From Drosophila persimilis (Eukaryota; Arthropoda; Insecta; Diptera; Drosophilidae), in contig NW_020825468.1 in assembly GCF_003286085.1 (NCBI RefSeq), positions 1 through 64,000 on the forward strand: 64,000 nt of DNA. Reading direction: 5' to 3'. Below, piece after piece: positions 33,299-44,054 of this stretch. The notes below the pieces were generated by a model, which was given only the letters and a program-made list of their open reading frames with translations, was not told where the DNA came from and searched no databases. The translations under genes and the position numbers were made by a program. Positions within the stretch are counted from its first letter, which is position 1, and each line of letters starts with the position of its first letter.

Positions 33299-35763
33299 AT
33301 GGAAAATTCGATTGTTGGTTCTTTTGATTATGTAAGTTTAGTAGAAAAATGTATGCGTGTGTTTCTATTCGAATATTATATGCACATTTAATTCGCAGTC
33401 CTTGTCACCATCTGGCTGCGAATTACCAGGCGATATAAAAGCAAAAATAATGGCTGGCCAATACAAAATTAGCCAAAAACGTGGCAAAAGCAAGGTGTGG
33501 GAAGTTTTTGGTCCTGTCGTTGGAGAGGACAGCAATGTTATTCCAAACATCGTGGCATGTCGAAATTGTTTTACGATTTTCAAGTTTACTGGTGCCACGT
33601 CCAATTTGGTCCGGCATAAGTGCTATAAGGTTACCAAATCTGAAGAAAACGGTAACGTTTATGAACCTGTCGTAGATGCCGAAACGAAATTATCGGTGAC
33701 AAAGGTCGTGACGAAGTGGGTCGTTCAAAATTGCCGACCATTTAATATTATCAGCGATTCAGGACTTAAGGACGTTATAACCGTGGCCCTTGATATTGGA
33801 AGTCGTTTTGGACCAAACATAAACGTTAGCAACCTGCTACCTCATCCAACAACTGTATCGCGTAATGTCACAGATTTATACAATAAGGAACTTCGAGCTG
33901 TCACAGAAGAAATAGCCTTAATGAAAGGTAATGGCTACACTATTACGTCGGACGCATGGACAGACACCTTTTCGCAGAAGTCTTATTTATGTGTAACTTT
34001 ACACTATATATTTAAAGGAAGCATGAAAAACCGTTTGTTGGAAATGATCTGCATTAACGGTGAATCTGCAACAGGTACGTGTTTATACCCTTACAGAGGG
34101 TATAAATTATTTACGAAATGTGAGGCAAATGAGGAAGACAATTGTTCTTTCTTTCTTTTATTTATTTGCAGGCACATTAATTCGTACTAAAGTGGAACAA
34201 TGTTTGAATTCTTTTGGGCTAGACTTAAACGACGCCATTATTGTAACAGACCGTGGATCAAACATGATATCTGCATTTAAGGAATCAGCTCATATTCATT
34301 GTATAAATCATTTGCTGAACAACGTCGTTGAAAAAGCATTCAAAGCAGTTCCTGAATTGCTTCAAATCGAAAAAAAATGCGCAAAACTGGCTAAATATTT
34401 CAAGAGGTCCGGACAGAACTTAAAACTCGAGTTGAGTCTTAAGGGTGTATGTCAGACGAGATGGAATACAATTTTTTATACAATGAAATCGATAGAGCAC
34501 AATTGGCATGACGTCGTTCAAATTTTAAATGAACAAAACGAAATGAATCGTTTAGATGGGTTGAACTATAGCGACATTACCGCAATCACAAATGTACTCT
34601 CTAAAATCGAGGAAATTTCGAAATTCCTGGAGGCGGACGAATATCCGACCATGCACTGGGTTATTCCCCGCATTCATGCTCTTCAAAAGTTCATAAAAGA
34701 CGCTAATTCAGATAAGGATATTGAACAAAAATTTAGCTGGTCCTTGAGCATGCATATCGACTCAGTACTTTTAAAGTACATAACGAAGTACCACAGAATT
34801 GCGTTGTTTTTATTCCCTCCAACAAATCAATTGAGACAAGTGGATAGAACCCTCACGATTGAAGAGTGTAAGGAAATGATGCGTTCATTTCTCACTGATG
34901 ACAAAGAGAACTTAGACCTGTCGGCGACTTGTTCGAATAAATTCGAAGAGTTTCTAGCTGATTTTATCGAACCGCTTTCAGGTGTAAAATGAAATGTTCA
35001 AATCCTTTTTGTTGGATCGTTGGGGCTCAACCCTCCGATCTGTTTTATTGTCATTTCTGTTCTGTATTTTACAATTGTGGTTTGGGCTTTTGTAAGCCAA
35101 AAGCCGCGGAGCTGCGCTGCCAGTGACGCCGGCAGCGGAGCGGCAGAACTATGTGTTCTTATCTCTTATATGTTAATATGTATATGCTCAGCGCTGTTGG
35201 TAGCGAGAGCGCGAGGGAAGATATATGTGTGTATGCATGTATATTAGTGCCGTCAAGTCATGGGAACATGCTGACGCTGCACTTGGGTCGCTCGAGGCAT
35301 TCTTGAGTGAATCGTAATACGATCACCCAGAATGTCTGGGACTTTATTGTTACGTAAACACTGAAACAAAGTGTTACAGTGTGTATTCTTTAAGTACCGT
35401 CGGTACAGTGGGTATTCGAAATAATGAATACTTTACTTTACTTCAATATGAGCATACTACACAGGACAGTCAGAGGAAGAAGTCTTGACAAGAGAAATAG
35501 TAGCGTACTCCAATATACGAGTACCTATGAAAGACGAATTCAATGTTTTGCACTGGTGGAACGAAAACAAATTCCAGTTCCCAACATTGTACAAATTAAG
35601 CTGCAAGATATTTGCAACACCAGCATCGTCAGCGTCCTCGGAAAGAGTGTTCTCGTTAGCCAGGAACTTAATTTGTGAAAAACGAAGCTCCATATCAGGC
35701 AGCGACGACATGGTTAACAAAATTATGTTTTTAAATATAAATTTAAAAAAATATGAAATGTAA
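33299..35763 (+). pseudogene. hAT transposase, left copy, interrupted by a solo LTR
   Basis: Exons read from splice signals: 33299-33331 (ATGGAAAATTCG..., donor GTAAGT), 33399-34074 (acceptor TTCGCAG, donor GTACGT) and 34172 onward (acceptor ATTTGCAG). The joins are in frame. Exon 2 encodes a BED-type zinc finger (VACRNCFTIF ... LVRHKC) and TSDAWTD; exon 3 encodes ATVTDRGSN-like IIVTDRGSNMISAF, HCINHLLNNVV and CQTRWNT. The last part (35466-35763) has the hAT dimerisation motif SASSERVFSLARNLI. Without the LTR and one CAGG the frame runs unbroken, about 605 residues, normal for hAT. As it stands, the LTR brings in a stop after ...IEPLSGVK. Confidence 0.85.
34983..35461 (-). mobile_element. Solo LTR, 479 bp, inside left hAT transposase
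   Basis: Reads TGTAGTATGC...ATTTTACA on the minus strand and is flanked by a perfect 4-base duplication CAGG (34979-34982 and 35462-35465). Same family as 31583-31826 (tRNA-Arg-primed). Confidence 0.92.
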
Positions 35764-36141
35764 TCTAAAACCAATTAAACAAAATTATTTTTTTTAGCAA
35801 CATATTTTCACATTAAATATGGTTTTAACATAGTGTTCACAATGCTCAGAGTGTGCACAGTGTGCATAGTGTTCACAGTGCACAGTTCAACAATATCGAC
35901 TGTTGCTTGTAGAATGACAGTAGCAGCGTAGCCTTTCTGCTTTTGCTGTGATGTGTATCTAAATCATTTGCTGGGAATCGCACTCACACTGGCTTTTTTT
36001 GACAGTTCAACTGAATCATGACTCTAGCTCATACATGAGAATGTTGTCAATGTGTTTTTGTAGACAGTGTGAAATATTGATAGTGTTCGAGTAGCACACG
36101 ATTCAGTTAAGTCAGATGGGATAATTTTTGTAATACTGTGC

Positions 36142-36160
36142 ACTCATGCAGGGCATGAGT
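36142..36160. repeat. Axis of the palindrome
   Basis: ACTCATGC-AGG-GCATGAGT: the arms meet with a 3-base loop. The right arm lacks TAATACTGTGC beside the axis (present at 36131-36141). Confidence 0.95.
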
Positions 36161-36527
36161 CAAAAATTATCCCATCTGACTTAACTGAATCGTGTGCTAC
36201 TCGAACACTATCAATATTTCACACTGTCTACAAAAACACATTGACAACATTCTCATGTATGAGCTAGAGTCATGATTCAGTTGAACTGTCAAAAAAAGCC
36301 AGTGTGAGTGCGATTCCCAGCAAATGATTTAGATACACATCACAGCAAAAGCAGAAAGGCTACGCTGCTACTGTCATTCTACAAGCAACAGTCGATATTG
36401 TTGAACTGTGCACTGTGAACACTATGCACACTGTGCACACTCTGAGCATTGTGAACACTATGTTAAAACCATATTTAATGTGAAAATATGTTGCTAAAAA
36501 AAATAATTTTGTTTAATTGGTTTTAGA

Positions 36528-38992
36528 TTACATTTCATATTTTTTTAAATTTATATTTAAAAACATAATTTTGTTAACCATGTCGTCGCTGCCTGATATG
36601 GAGCTTCGTTTTTCACAAATTAAGTTCCTGGCTAACGAGAACACTCTTTCCGAGGACGCTGACGATGCTGGTGTTGCAAATATCTTGCAGCTTAATTTGT
36701 ACAATGTTGGGAACTGGAATTTGTTTTCGTTCCACCAGTGCAAAACATTGAATTCGTCTTTCATAGGTACTCGTATATTGGAGTACGCTACTATTTCTCT
36801 TGTCAAGACTTCTTCCTCTGACTGTCCTGTGTAGTATGCTCATATTGAAGTAAAGTAAAGTATTCATTATTTCGAATACCCACTGTACCGACGGTACTTA
36901 AAGAATACACACTGTAACACTTTGTTTCAGTGTTTACGTAACAATAAAGTCCCAGACATTCTGGGTGATCGTATTACGATTCACTCAAGAATGCCTCGAG
37001 CGACCCAAGTGCAGCGTCAGCATGTTCCCATGACTTGACGGCACTAATATACATGCATACACACATATATCTTCCCTCGCGCTCTCGCTACCAACAGCGC
37101 TGAGCATATACATATTAACATATAAGAGATAAGAACACATAGTTCTGCCGCTCCGCTGCCGGCGTCACTGGCAGCGCAGCTCCGCGGCTTTTGGCTTACA
37201 AAAGCCCAAACCACAATTGTAAAATACAGAACAGAAATGACAATAAAACAGATCGGAGGGTTGAGCCCCAACGATCCAACAAAAAGGATTTGAACATTTC
37301 ATTTTACACCTGAAAGCGGTTCGATAAAATCAGCTAGAAACTCTTCGAATTTATTCGAACAAGTCGCCGACAGGTCTAAGTTCTCTTTGTCATCAGTGAG
37401 AAATGAACGCATCATTTCCTTACACTCTTCAATCGTGAGGGTTCTATCCACTTGTCTCAATTGATTTGTTGGAGGGAATAAAAACAACGCAATTCTGTGG
37501 TACTTCGTTATGTACTTTAAAAGTACTGAGTCGATATGCATGCTCAAGGACCAGCTAAATTTTTGTTCAATATCCTTATCTGAATTAGCGTCTTTTATGA
37601 ACTTTTGAAGAGCATGAATGCGGGGAATAACCCAGTGCATGGTCGGATATTCGTCCGCCTCCAGGAATTTCGAAATTTCCTCGATTTTAGAGAGTACATT
37701 TGTGATTGCGGTAATGTCGCTATAGTTCAACCCATCTAAACGATTCATTTCGTTTTGTTCATTTAAAATTTGAACGACGTCATGCCAATTGTGCTCTATC
37801 GATTTCATTGTATAAAAAATTGTATTCCATCTCGTCTGACATACACCCTTAAGACTCAACTCGAGTTTTAAGTTCTGTCCGGACCTCTTGAAATATTTAG
37901 CCAGTTTTGCGCATTTTTTTTCGATTTGAAGCAATTCAGGAACTGCTTTGAATGCTTTTTCAACGACGTTGTTCAGCAAATGATTTATACAATGAATATG
38001 AGCTGATTCCTTAAATGCAGATATCATGTTTGATCCACGGTCTGTTACAATAATGGCGTCGTTTAAGTCTATCCCAAAAGAATTCAAACATTGTTCCACT
38101 TTAGTGCGAATTAATGTGCCTGCAAATAAATAAAAGAAAGAAAGAACAATTGTCTTCCTCATTTGCCTCACATTTCGTAAATAATTTATACCCTCTGTAA
38201 GGGTATAAACACGTACCTGTTGCAGATTCACCGTTAATGCAGATCATTTCCAACAAACGGTTTTTCATGCTTCCTTTAAATATATAGTGTAAAGTTACAC
38301 ATAAATAAGACTTCTGCGAAAAGGTGTCTGTCCATGCGTCCGACGTAATAGTGTAGCCATTACCTTTCATTAAGGCTATTTCTTCTGTGACAGCTCGAAG
38401 TTCCTTATTGTATAAGTCTGTGACATTACGCGATACAGTTGTTGGATGATGTAGCAGGTTGCTAACGTTTATGTTTGGTCCAAAACGACTTCCAATATCA
38501 AGGGCCACGGTTATAACGTCCTTAAGTCCTGAATCGCTGATAATATTAAATGGTCGGCAATTTTGAACGACCCACTTCGTCACGACCTTTGTCACCGATA
38601 ATTTCGTTTCGGCATCTACGACAGGTTCATAAACGTTACCGTTTTCTTCAGATTTGGTAACCTTATAGCACTTATGCCGGACCAAATTGGACGTGGCACC
38701 AGTAAACTTGAAAATCGTAAAACAATTTCGACATGCCACGATGTTTGGAATAACATTGCTGTCCTCTCCAACGACAGGACCAAAAACTTCCCACACCTTG
38801 CTTTTGCCACGTTTTTGGCTAATTTTGTATTGGCCAGCCACTATTTTTGCTTTTATATCGCCTGGTAATTCGCAGCCAGATGGTGACAAGGACTGCGAAT
38901 TAAATGTGCATATAATATTCGAATAGAAACACACGCATAAATTTTTCTACTAAACTTACATAATCAAAAGAACCAACAATCGAATTTTCCAT
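36528..38992 (-). pseudogene. hAT transposase, right copy, interrupted by the same solo LTR
   Basis: Exons by symmetry: 38960-38992, 38217-38892, 37309-38119 and, beyond the LTR, 36528-36825. Protein differences from the left copy are few (IMAGQ/IVAGQ, LLPHP/LLHHP, SFGLD/SFGID). Same splice sites and same LTR position, so both copies descend from one already interrupted element. Confidence 0.85.
36830..37308 (+). mobile_element. Solo LTR, 479 bp, inside right hAT transposase
   Basis: Begins TGTAGTATGC and ends ATTTTACA; flanked by CCTG at 36826-36829 and 37309-37312, the complement of the left copy's duplication. Same length as the left copy. Confidence 0.92.
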
Positions 38993-39383
38993 TTTCAGTA
39001 ATTAGCAAACAGTACAAGCACCGACAAAAAATTAAATGAAAATGTCCTTCTCGTTAGCTTTTTGACGTTTTCTTTTCTTTCGATTCGTTTGACTCACACA
39101 TTCCACACTGCAGTGAGCAAAACAATGCACAACAAATTGAGCGAGAGAGACACCTCATACACTCTCTCTCTGTCACAACGTTTTTAGTAACAGTGTGAGT
39201 GCGAGTCATACGATTTGACAGGAGTCACTCGACAATTATGCCTTGAGTCAATGAGTCAGCAAATGAAGTAAAGAAAATGAATTGAAAGATAGTGTGAAAA
39301 GGATACATGAATCATGTTTTGATACTGTGCACAGTGTGGCTCCTAACTGTTAATACGAATTAGTGTGTACTCGTGCAGGGCTC

Positions 39384-39385
<2 letters not shown>

Positions 39386-39416
<31 letters not shown>
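39386..39416. repeat. (AC)n microsatellite
   Basis: About 15 AC units directly outside the right hAT end. Confidence 0.95.
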
Positions 39417-39417
<1 letters not shown>

Positions 39418-39419
39418 TA

Positions 39420-40943
39420 ACAAAGACTTTAAATTCACACGTGTTGGTCCTCGAAAACGGGGGATTTATAGACTGGAATATCCGTATTTCCTCGTTATAC
39501 CCGATACTCAAAATGAGTATTGGGGTATATTAGATTTGTGGTAAAAGTGGATGTGTGTAACGTCCAGAAGGAATCGTTTCCGACCCTATAAAGTATATAT
39601 ATTCTTGATCAGCATCAATAGCCGAGTCGATTGAGCCCTGTCTGTCTGTCCGTCCGTCCGTCTGTCCGTCCCCTTCAGCGCCTAATGCTCAAAGACTATA
39701 AGAGCTAGAGCAACGATGTTTTGGATCCAGACTTCTGTGATATGTCACTGCTCCAAAAATATTTCAAAACTTTGCCCCGCCCACTTCCGCCCCCACAAAG
39801 GGCGAAAATCTGTGGCATCCACAATTTCGACGATACGAGAAAACTAAAAACGCAGAATCGTAGAAGATGACTATATCTTCTAGAGTGCAAAATCTGAACC
39901 AGATCGTATAATTATTACAGCCAGAATCACGAAAACAATTTCACTCTTTCTCGCTCTGTCTCACTCTAACACACAGGTTTCATGGTCGGTTTTGCCAATT
40001 GCAAAATATGAGTTCAAGGATCTCAGAACCTATAAAAGCCAGAGCAACCAAATTTGGTATCCACACTCCTGTGATATCGGACCTTGACCGTTTCCTGTCC
40101 AAATTTCGCCACACCCCCTTCCGCCCCCGCAAAGGACGAAAATCTGAGGCAACCACAAATCTCAGAGACTATTAAGGCTAGAGTAACCAAATTTGGTGCA
40201 CACACTCCTTTAAGATGTCACTATAAAACGTATATCTCAGAATTTCGCCCCACCCCCATCCGCCCCCACAAAGGACGAAAATCTGTTGCATCCACAATAT
40301 TGCAGATTTGAGAAAACTAAAAACGCAGAATCATAGATAATGACCATATCTATTAGATTGCTGAATCTGAATCAGATCAGATCATTTTTATAGCCAAAAG
40401 GAACAAGTCAATTTGCAGTGGCTACGCAGCGCCCGACGTCACGCTCAGACTGATTTTCTGTCTCTCTCGCACGTTAAATAAACGTGTCGTTAAATATTAG
40501 CGGCGTCTGCCGGAGGAGAGCCATACTGACTTAGTATCGGGTATAACCTTAGAGTTGCGGTGTCCGCAGCAACTCACAACGTTCCCCCTCGTTTTTTTCT
40601 ATAAACAAACTTATTTTATTTTTAGGCAGCAAAGAATCCGCTCCTGGGGCATCTTGTCATCAGCGTAAGTTAGGATTTCCAAGTGGACCAAAAGACGCTT
40701 CAGGTGCCCACTGAGCCAGAGCTGGGATTGGAGTACCTTGAATTGGTCGAAGGTGCTCCTGAACATGCAGAAAAATCATAAAAATCGACGAAATCTTCGT
40801 CGAATTTACGCTTACCCACGCCGTCATCTTTCTACACCTCTGATATCCCAGAGTCTAAAAGACCCGACACGTGCTCTTTTTCCTGCGTCCGCTTCTGTGT
40901 TGGCTTCTGCGTGGTAATTTATTAGCAGGGAGACATTTATTGC
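39420..40943 (-). pseudogene. TAF5-like fragment unit 0, split by DINE-1
   Basis: 39420-39494 is the reverse of the 3' flank seen at 56041-56112 (GAGGACCAACACGTGTGAATTT). DINE-1 copy 8 follows, and 40592-40943 is the reverse of 55692-56040: GGCAGCACAG-like intron end, the CCCCAGGAGCGG stretch, and the part coding KFDEDFVDF with EVQKDDGVGK upstream. Most of the TAF5-like middle domain present in unit 3 (60414-60860) is deleted. The breakpoint matches unit 2 closely (GGAGCACCTTCGACCAATTCAAGG), so units 0 and 2 share a history. Non-functional. Confidence 0.6.
39495..40591 (+). mobile_element. DINE-1-like Helitron, copy 8, full length
   Basis: TTATACCCGATACTC to AACGTTCCCCCTCG, 1,097 bp, extended type. 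It interrupts CGTATTTCCTCG|TTTTTTTCTATAAAC, whose uninterrupted form is at 56030-56053 (reverse strand). Confidence 0.92.
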
Positions 40944-40974
40944 AGTTAATTGAGTTTTCCGTAAAAGTTTCAAC

Positions 40975-41320
40975 TGAAAAATAAGTAAAATAAATGACAT
41001 TTCATGTGCCTCCGAGTAGGACGTGGAACGCAATTTGTATGGCGTACCGATGCGTCCCTTTGACCCCAACTTCCACGACCTGGATGCCGACTTTCGTTTT
41101 ACCTTAACTTTGATGTCTATTTTTTTCAGAAATGGTTGAACAGTTGAAGTTTTCGCAAGCGTTTATGGTTATACGGCAATCGTCGTATACGTTGAAAGCG
41201 GTATCCAAAGGACACACATCTCTGGGCATGGCCGCATCAGATGGCGTCGTCATTGGCACAACAACGCGACAGACTTCGGAACTAATGGAAGCGCGGCATG
41301 GCGCACGTTGCCCCAACAAC
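40975..41320 (+). pseudogene. Proteasome alpha-subunit-like N-terminal fragment, copy 1, with an unidentified leader exon
   Basis: The part from 41132 reads MVEQLKFSQAFMVIRQ then SSYTLKAVSKGHTSLGMAAS, DGVVIGTTTRQTSELME. The pattern Y-x-L-x-AVS-x-G-x-x-S-[VL]-G-x-x-AS-x-GVVI-x-T aligns with the start of the alpha-type 20S proteasome fold, closest in my reading to alpha2. A TTTTTTTCAG acceptor-like tract precedes it. Upstream (41010-41090) one frame reads NLYGVPMRPFDPNFHDLDAD, also kept in copy 2, so it was probably coding too; I do not recognise it. Nothing of the rest of the subunit is present. Drosophila has several testis-specific alpha paralogues. Another protein with a similar strand pattern is possible. 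Confidence 0.45.
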
Positions 41321-41794
41321 GCGCTAGGGACATGCCGTACGGATCAGCTGCTTTTCGGAAATAAAAGGGGCTCCGACAGAGCGATCATTATCAGTTCGGC
41401 TCCGGCCAGTGGAGAGGTAAGCATCAGTAGCAGCCACCAACAGCCCCTGCGATCCTCCCATCCCTCTCGGAGCGAATTAAACCTCCGCATCCTTCGGGGC
41501 GCATTCGACCTCCATAACATTTCTTCTCCTCGGAGCGCTTTAGACCTCCGCAACATTTCTTCTCCTCGGAGCGCATTCGACCTCCGCAAAATTTATTCTC
41601 CTCGGAGTGCATTCAACTTTCGCAACCTTTATTCTCCGCGGAGCGCATTAGACCTCAGCAACCTTTATTCTCCTCGGAGCGCATTCGACCGCCGCAACAT
41701 TTCTTTTCATCGGAGCGCATTAGACCTCCGCAACATTTATTCTCCTCGGAGCGTCGTCACCTCCGCAACATTTATTCTCCTCGGAGCGCATTAA
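41132..41794 (+). CDS. Chimeric 220-residue ORF: proteasome-like head, LTR-derived middle, 12-residue repeats
   Basis: A single open frame joins three sources. Residues 1-~60 are the proteasome-alpha-like fragment; ~65-115 derive from the reverse strand of an LTR (element E; GTCRTDQLLFGNKRGSDRAI); ~118-215 are about eight copies of a 12-residue unit SPRSAFDLRNIY encoded by a 36 bp minisatellite. The repeat length is a multiple of three, so the frame stays open through unit gains and losses, which may explain the length by chance. No family matches this fusion. A possible acceptor and ATG lie at the 5' end; no promoter or poly(A) signal is clear. It may be a newly assembled gene or accidental. 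Confidence 0.35.
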   Translation: MVEQLKFSQAFMVIRQSSYTLKAVSKGHTSLGMAASDGVVIGTTTRQTSELMEARHGARCPNNALGTCRTDQLLFGNKRGSDRAIIISSAPASGEVSISSSHQQPLRSSHPSRSELNLRILRGAFDLHNISSPRSALDLRNISSPRSAFDLRKIYSPRSAFNFRNLYSPRSALDLSNLYSPRSAFDRRNISFHRSALDLRNIYSPRSVVTSATFILLGAH

Positions 41795-42060
41795 ATCTCC
41801 GCAACATTGACCGACACCGACCGGACGGCCACCACGACCCGCACGCAACCAACGGCCACGTGCGGCCACCCCGAAGGACGACCCCTGCAGCCGACCCCCC
41901 GGCAGGAAGAGACAGAGGAAAAACCCGCGCACCTACCAAACATTATACCTTTTAAGAACAATAAAAATAACTCTATTTCTTTTTTACCGCTCAAGCCCCG
42001 CCTTTTTCTTGAACCACGAGAATTTCTTTCAGCTACCACACCCAGAGATCAAACAAATTT
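41321..42060 (-). mobile_element. LTR-like sequence of element E type, containing the minisatellite
   Basis: 41328-41465 is the reverse of 24065-24225. On the minus strand the order is a GC-rich start near 41900-42000 (CCGGGGGGTCGGCTGCAGGGG), the minisatellite, then the part shared with 24065. I cannot place the ends. It lies just downstream (minus strand) of the family B integrase tail, so it might be that element's 3' LTR, which would link family B to element E. Confidence 0.4.
41490..41815. repeat. 36 bp minisatellite, about nine units
   Basis: The unit is TCTCCTCGGAGCGCATTCGACCTCCGCAACATTTAT with variants (TTAGACC, CAACTTT, CCTTTATT). It stays open in a plus and in a minus frame. Confidence 0.9.
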
Positions 42061-42103
42061 CTCTGGAACCCGGTGCGACGAGCATACCCCGCCCGAAGCG
42101 CCA

Positions 42104-43157
42104 TCACAACGTTGCGCTTAATAATTCAGTCTTGGTCCTGAGTGTTACAACCCGAATTGCACCATCAGCTCCTGGGTGTAACTTTGCAACTCTTCCCAGC
42201 AGTATCAATAAGGACCAGTGTACCAAGTTGAATATTTGTCCGCTTTTGCAGCAACGCCAAATATCCCGACGACCAGCGGAGCCATTAGAATGCGTTTCCA
42301 ATGGTTGCTCATGGACAGTTTCAACAGTGCATTGTCTACTGGTTCTACTTACGCGTTCAGGGGTCGGCCAACCAAATGACTGGGAGTTAACGCCTCGAAG
42401 TCATTCGGGTCCGATGACAAGGGATGCAGAGATCTAGAATTCATCACCGCTTCTATTTTTGTGATGGCAGCCGCCAGATCTTCGTAGTTTAGTGCTGTGC
42501 TCTTGGTGCATTTCACAGGCAGCTGTTTATCCACCTTCACGGCGCTCTCCCATAATCCTACAAAGTGAGGGGAGCGTGGGGGGATGATGTGAAACCTGAC
42601 TCCTCACTGGCTGCATTCGTCGTCAATGAGCTTCTGACTTGACGAGTCGAAAGCTCTGTTGAGCTCTCGTGACGCACCTAATAAATTGGTGGCGTTGTCG
42701 CAATATAGGTCCGTTTATAACCGTCCGTTTATATATAACCGTTTTAGCGCCGCGATGAACGCATTTGAGCATAAGTCCGACACGATCTCTATATGGCAGG
42801 CCTTTGTTGCAAAGCATACAACTATGCACAGATACACCTTTACTGGGCGTTTTCCTCGCATGTGAAAGGGCGAAGGGGTAGATATAGCCTCGCACTCGGC
42901 TAGCTGGCGGCGCACCAATCAGCTGTGTTGAAGCAAGCGGCCGACGAAGAAAGCATGGTATGCAGCCACGGATCACCCTTAGGGCAAGTTTCCTGCAATT
43001 GATTACCCAATATCTTAGTCGCAAAAAGGCGCATTGCGATTGTGCCCCGGTGTAAATTCTTTCGATGTGTGAGTTCAGCAAGCGCCTCTACCACTTTATT
43101 GTTGCTCGGCATTAAGATGGGATGACTTGTGTCAAATGGAAATTCGGCATTGGACAA
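42104..43157 (-). pseudogene. BEL/Pao family B integrase, broken
   Basis: Pieces in different minus frames: HRGTIAMRLFATKILGNQLQ (zinc-finger region, ~43050), KVYLCIVVCFATKACHIEIV (core, ~42830), ITKIEAVMNSRSLHPLSSDP then FEALTPSHLVGRPLNA (~42360-42480), and ILLGRVAKLHPGADGAIRVV (C-terminal domain, ~42180). The Asp/Glu core between about 42570 and 42700 is degenerate. It would insert the cDNA; here it is dead. Confidence 0.8.
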
Positions 43158-43187
43158 CCTTTCGCCGACTCGAATAATAGTTATTCC

Positions 43188-43562
43188 CTATTCCTCTTGT
43201 AAAAACGGGCTTAAACTCTGTATTCTCGCTAATTTTATCACCTTTCCCTCTTTAAGCTTAATGAATTCCTCGTGCAAGCTCAACTGATGCACATTATACA
43301 CAATATTGCGCAATCCATCCTCCATTTCCGCTGCAGTAATCTTGCCTCTTTCATTTGAGTTCGATCTTAACGATATTCTACGCCAGCGAAAAATATAGCT
43401 AAAAACTAGCTGCAATTTGAGGAAATCATTTGCAAATTTGCATCTCCCCACGACATCTAACTTCTCATTACTTTCTACATTACCAACTGTCAGCGAGAAC
43501 TTACATTTTCTCTCCTCCGGCACTGTTTGTATTTCCTCACTCCAATTAAATTTGGTCGTCAT
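43188..43562 (-). pseudogene. BEL/Pao family B region between RNase H and integrase
   Basis: Contains CKFSLTVGNVESNEKLDVVG, RCKFANDFLKLQLVFSYIFRW and MEDGLRNIVYNVHQLSLHEEF, the segment that in BEL/Pao links RNase H to the integrase finger. The RNase H proper (43560-44050) is largely lost to deletions and frameshifts; I see only scraps there. Confidence 0.75.
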
Positions 43563-44054
43563 CTGCTGCGTCCATTAAAAGTTCTGGACCGTTCCACCAC
43601 ATAGTTGACTTGCTCAATTCAGTTACCAATAATCCCCTAGATACAATATCTAGTTTGATATCGGGTTTGATTTTGTGTCGACCTTAAACCAATCCTGTAC
43701 AAGTGTGTGCTCTTGTATTTGAGCCACCCTGTTGGCAACGAAGGTGGTCCATCGTCTAGCATGTGATGACAGCCAATTTAACACAATTGTGGAATCCGCG
43801 AAATAGTTAACCTACTCTACTGGCCATTAGCTTGGCCACTAACAATGCGTGGCAATGATGTTACCCTAACTGGGGCTATTTTGGACTTGGCTTTACCAGT
43901 CGCACCGAAATGCATCCCCCTTCAGTTCTTCTCTACATCTAAGCCATTGAGTTGCGTAGCTTGCTGGTAACTCCTCGTCCCAATCCTGCTCTAGAAGCCA
44001 AAGTTCCTGAACAAAGATCTTGCCTGAACAAGATCAGCAAGGGACTGAAGAACC

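Larger units (their letters stand above)
32905..36149 (+). mobile_element. hAT transposon, left arm of palindrome
   Basis: The outer end reads TTAGAGCCCTGCACGAGTACAC and the inner end GTGCACTCATGCAGGG: a hAT-type terminal inverted repeat (core CCCTGCAYGAGTRCAC), the inner one cut after CAGG. It carries a transposase gene with three exons and a solo LTR at 34983-35461. The arm is mirrored by 36153-39386 (positions sum to 72,291), with only scattered base differences and an 11-base gap near the axis. Confidence 0.9.
36153..39386 (-). mobile_element. hAT transposon, right arm of palindrome
   Basis: Mirror image of 32905-36149, ending ...GTGCAGGGCTCTAA at 39386. The outer flank is a CA microsatellite, unlike the left flank (AATCAAGAA-type DINE-1 sequence), so no 8-base hAT target duplication is visible. 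Confidence 0.9.

Noticed and set aside
35020-35247. 75-codon ORF in the solo LTR (also 31575-31802 and 37044-37271)
   Set aside because: It lies within the LTR in all three copies and has no domain; the copies share it only because the LTR is shared.
41344-41612. Minus-strand ORFs across the 36 bp minisatellite
   Set aside because: Also repeat-driven; they lack the non-repeat head that the plus frame has. Kept only as a reason for caution on the plus-strand ORF.
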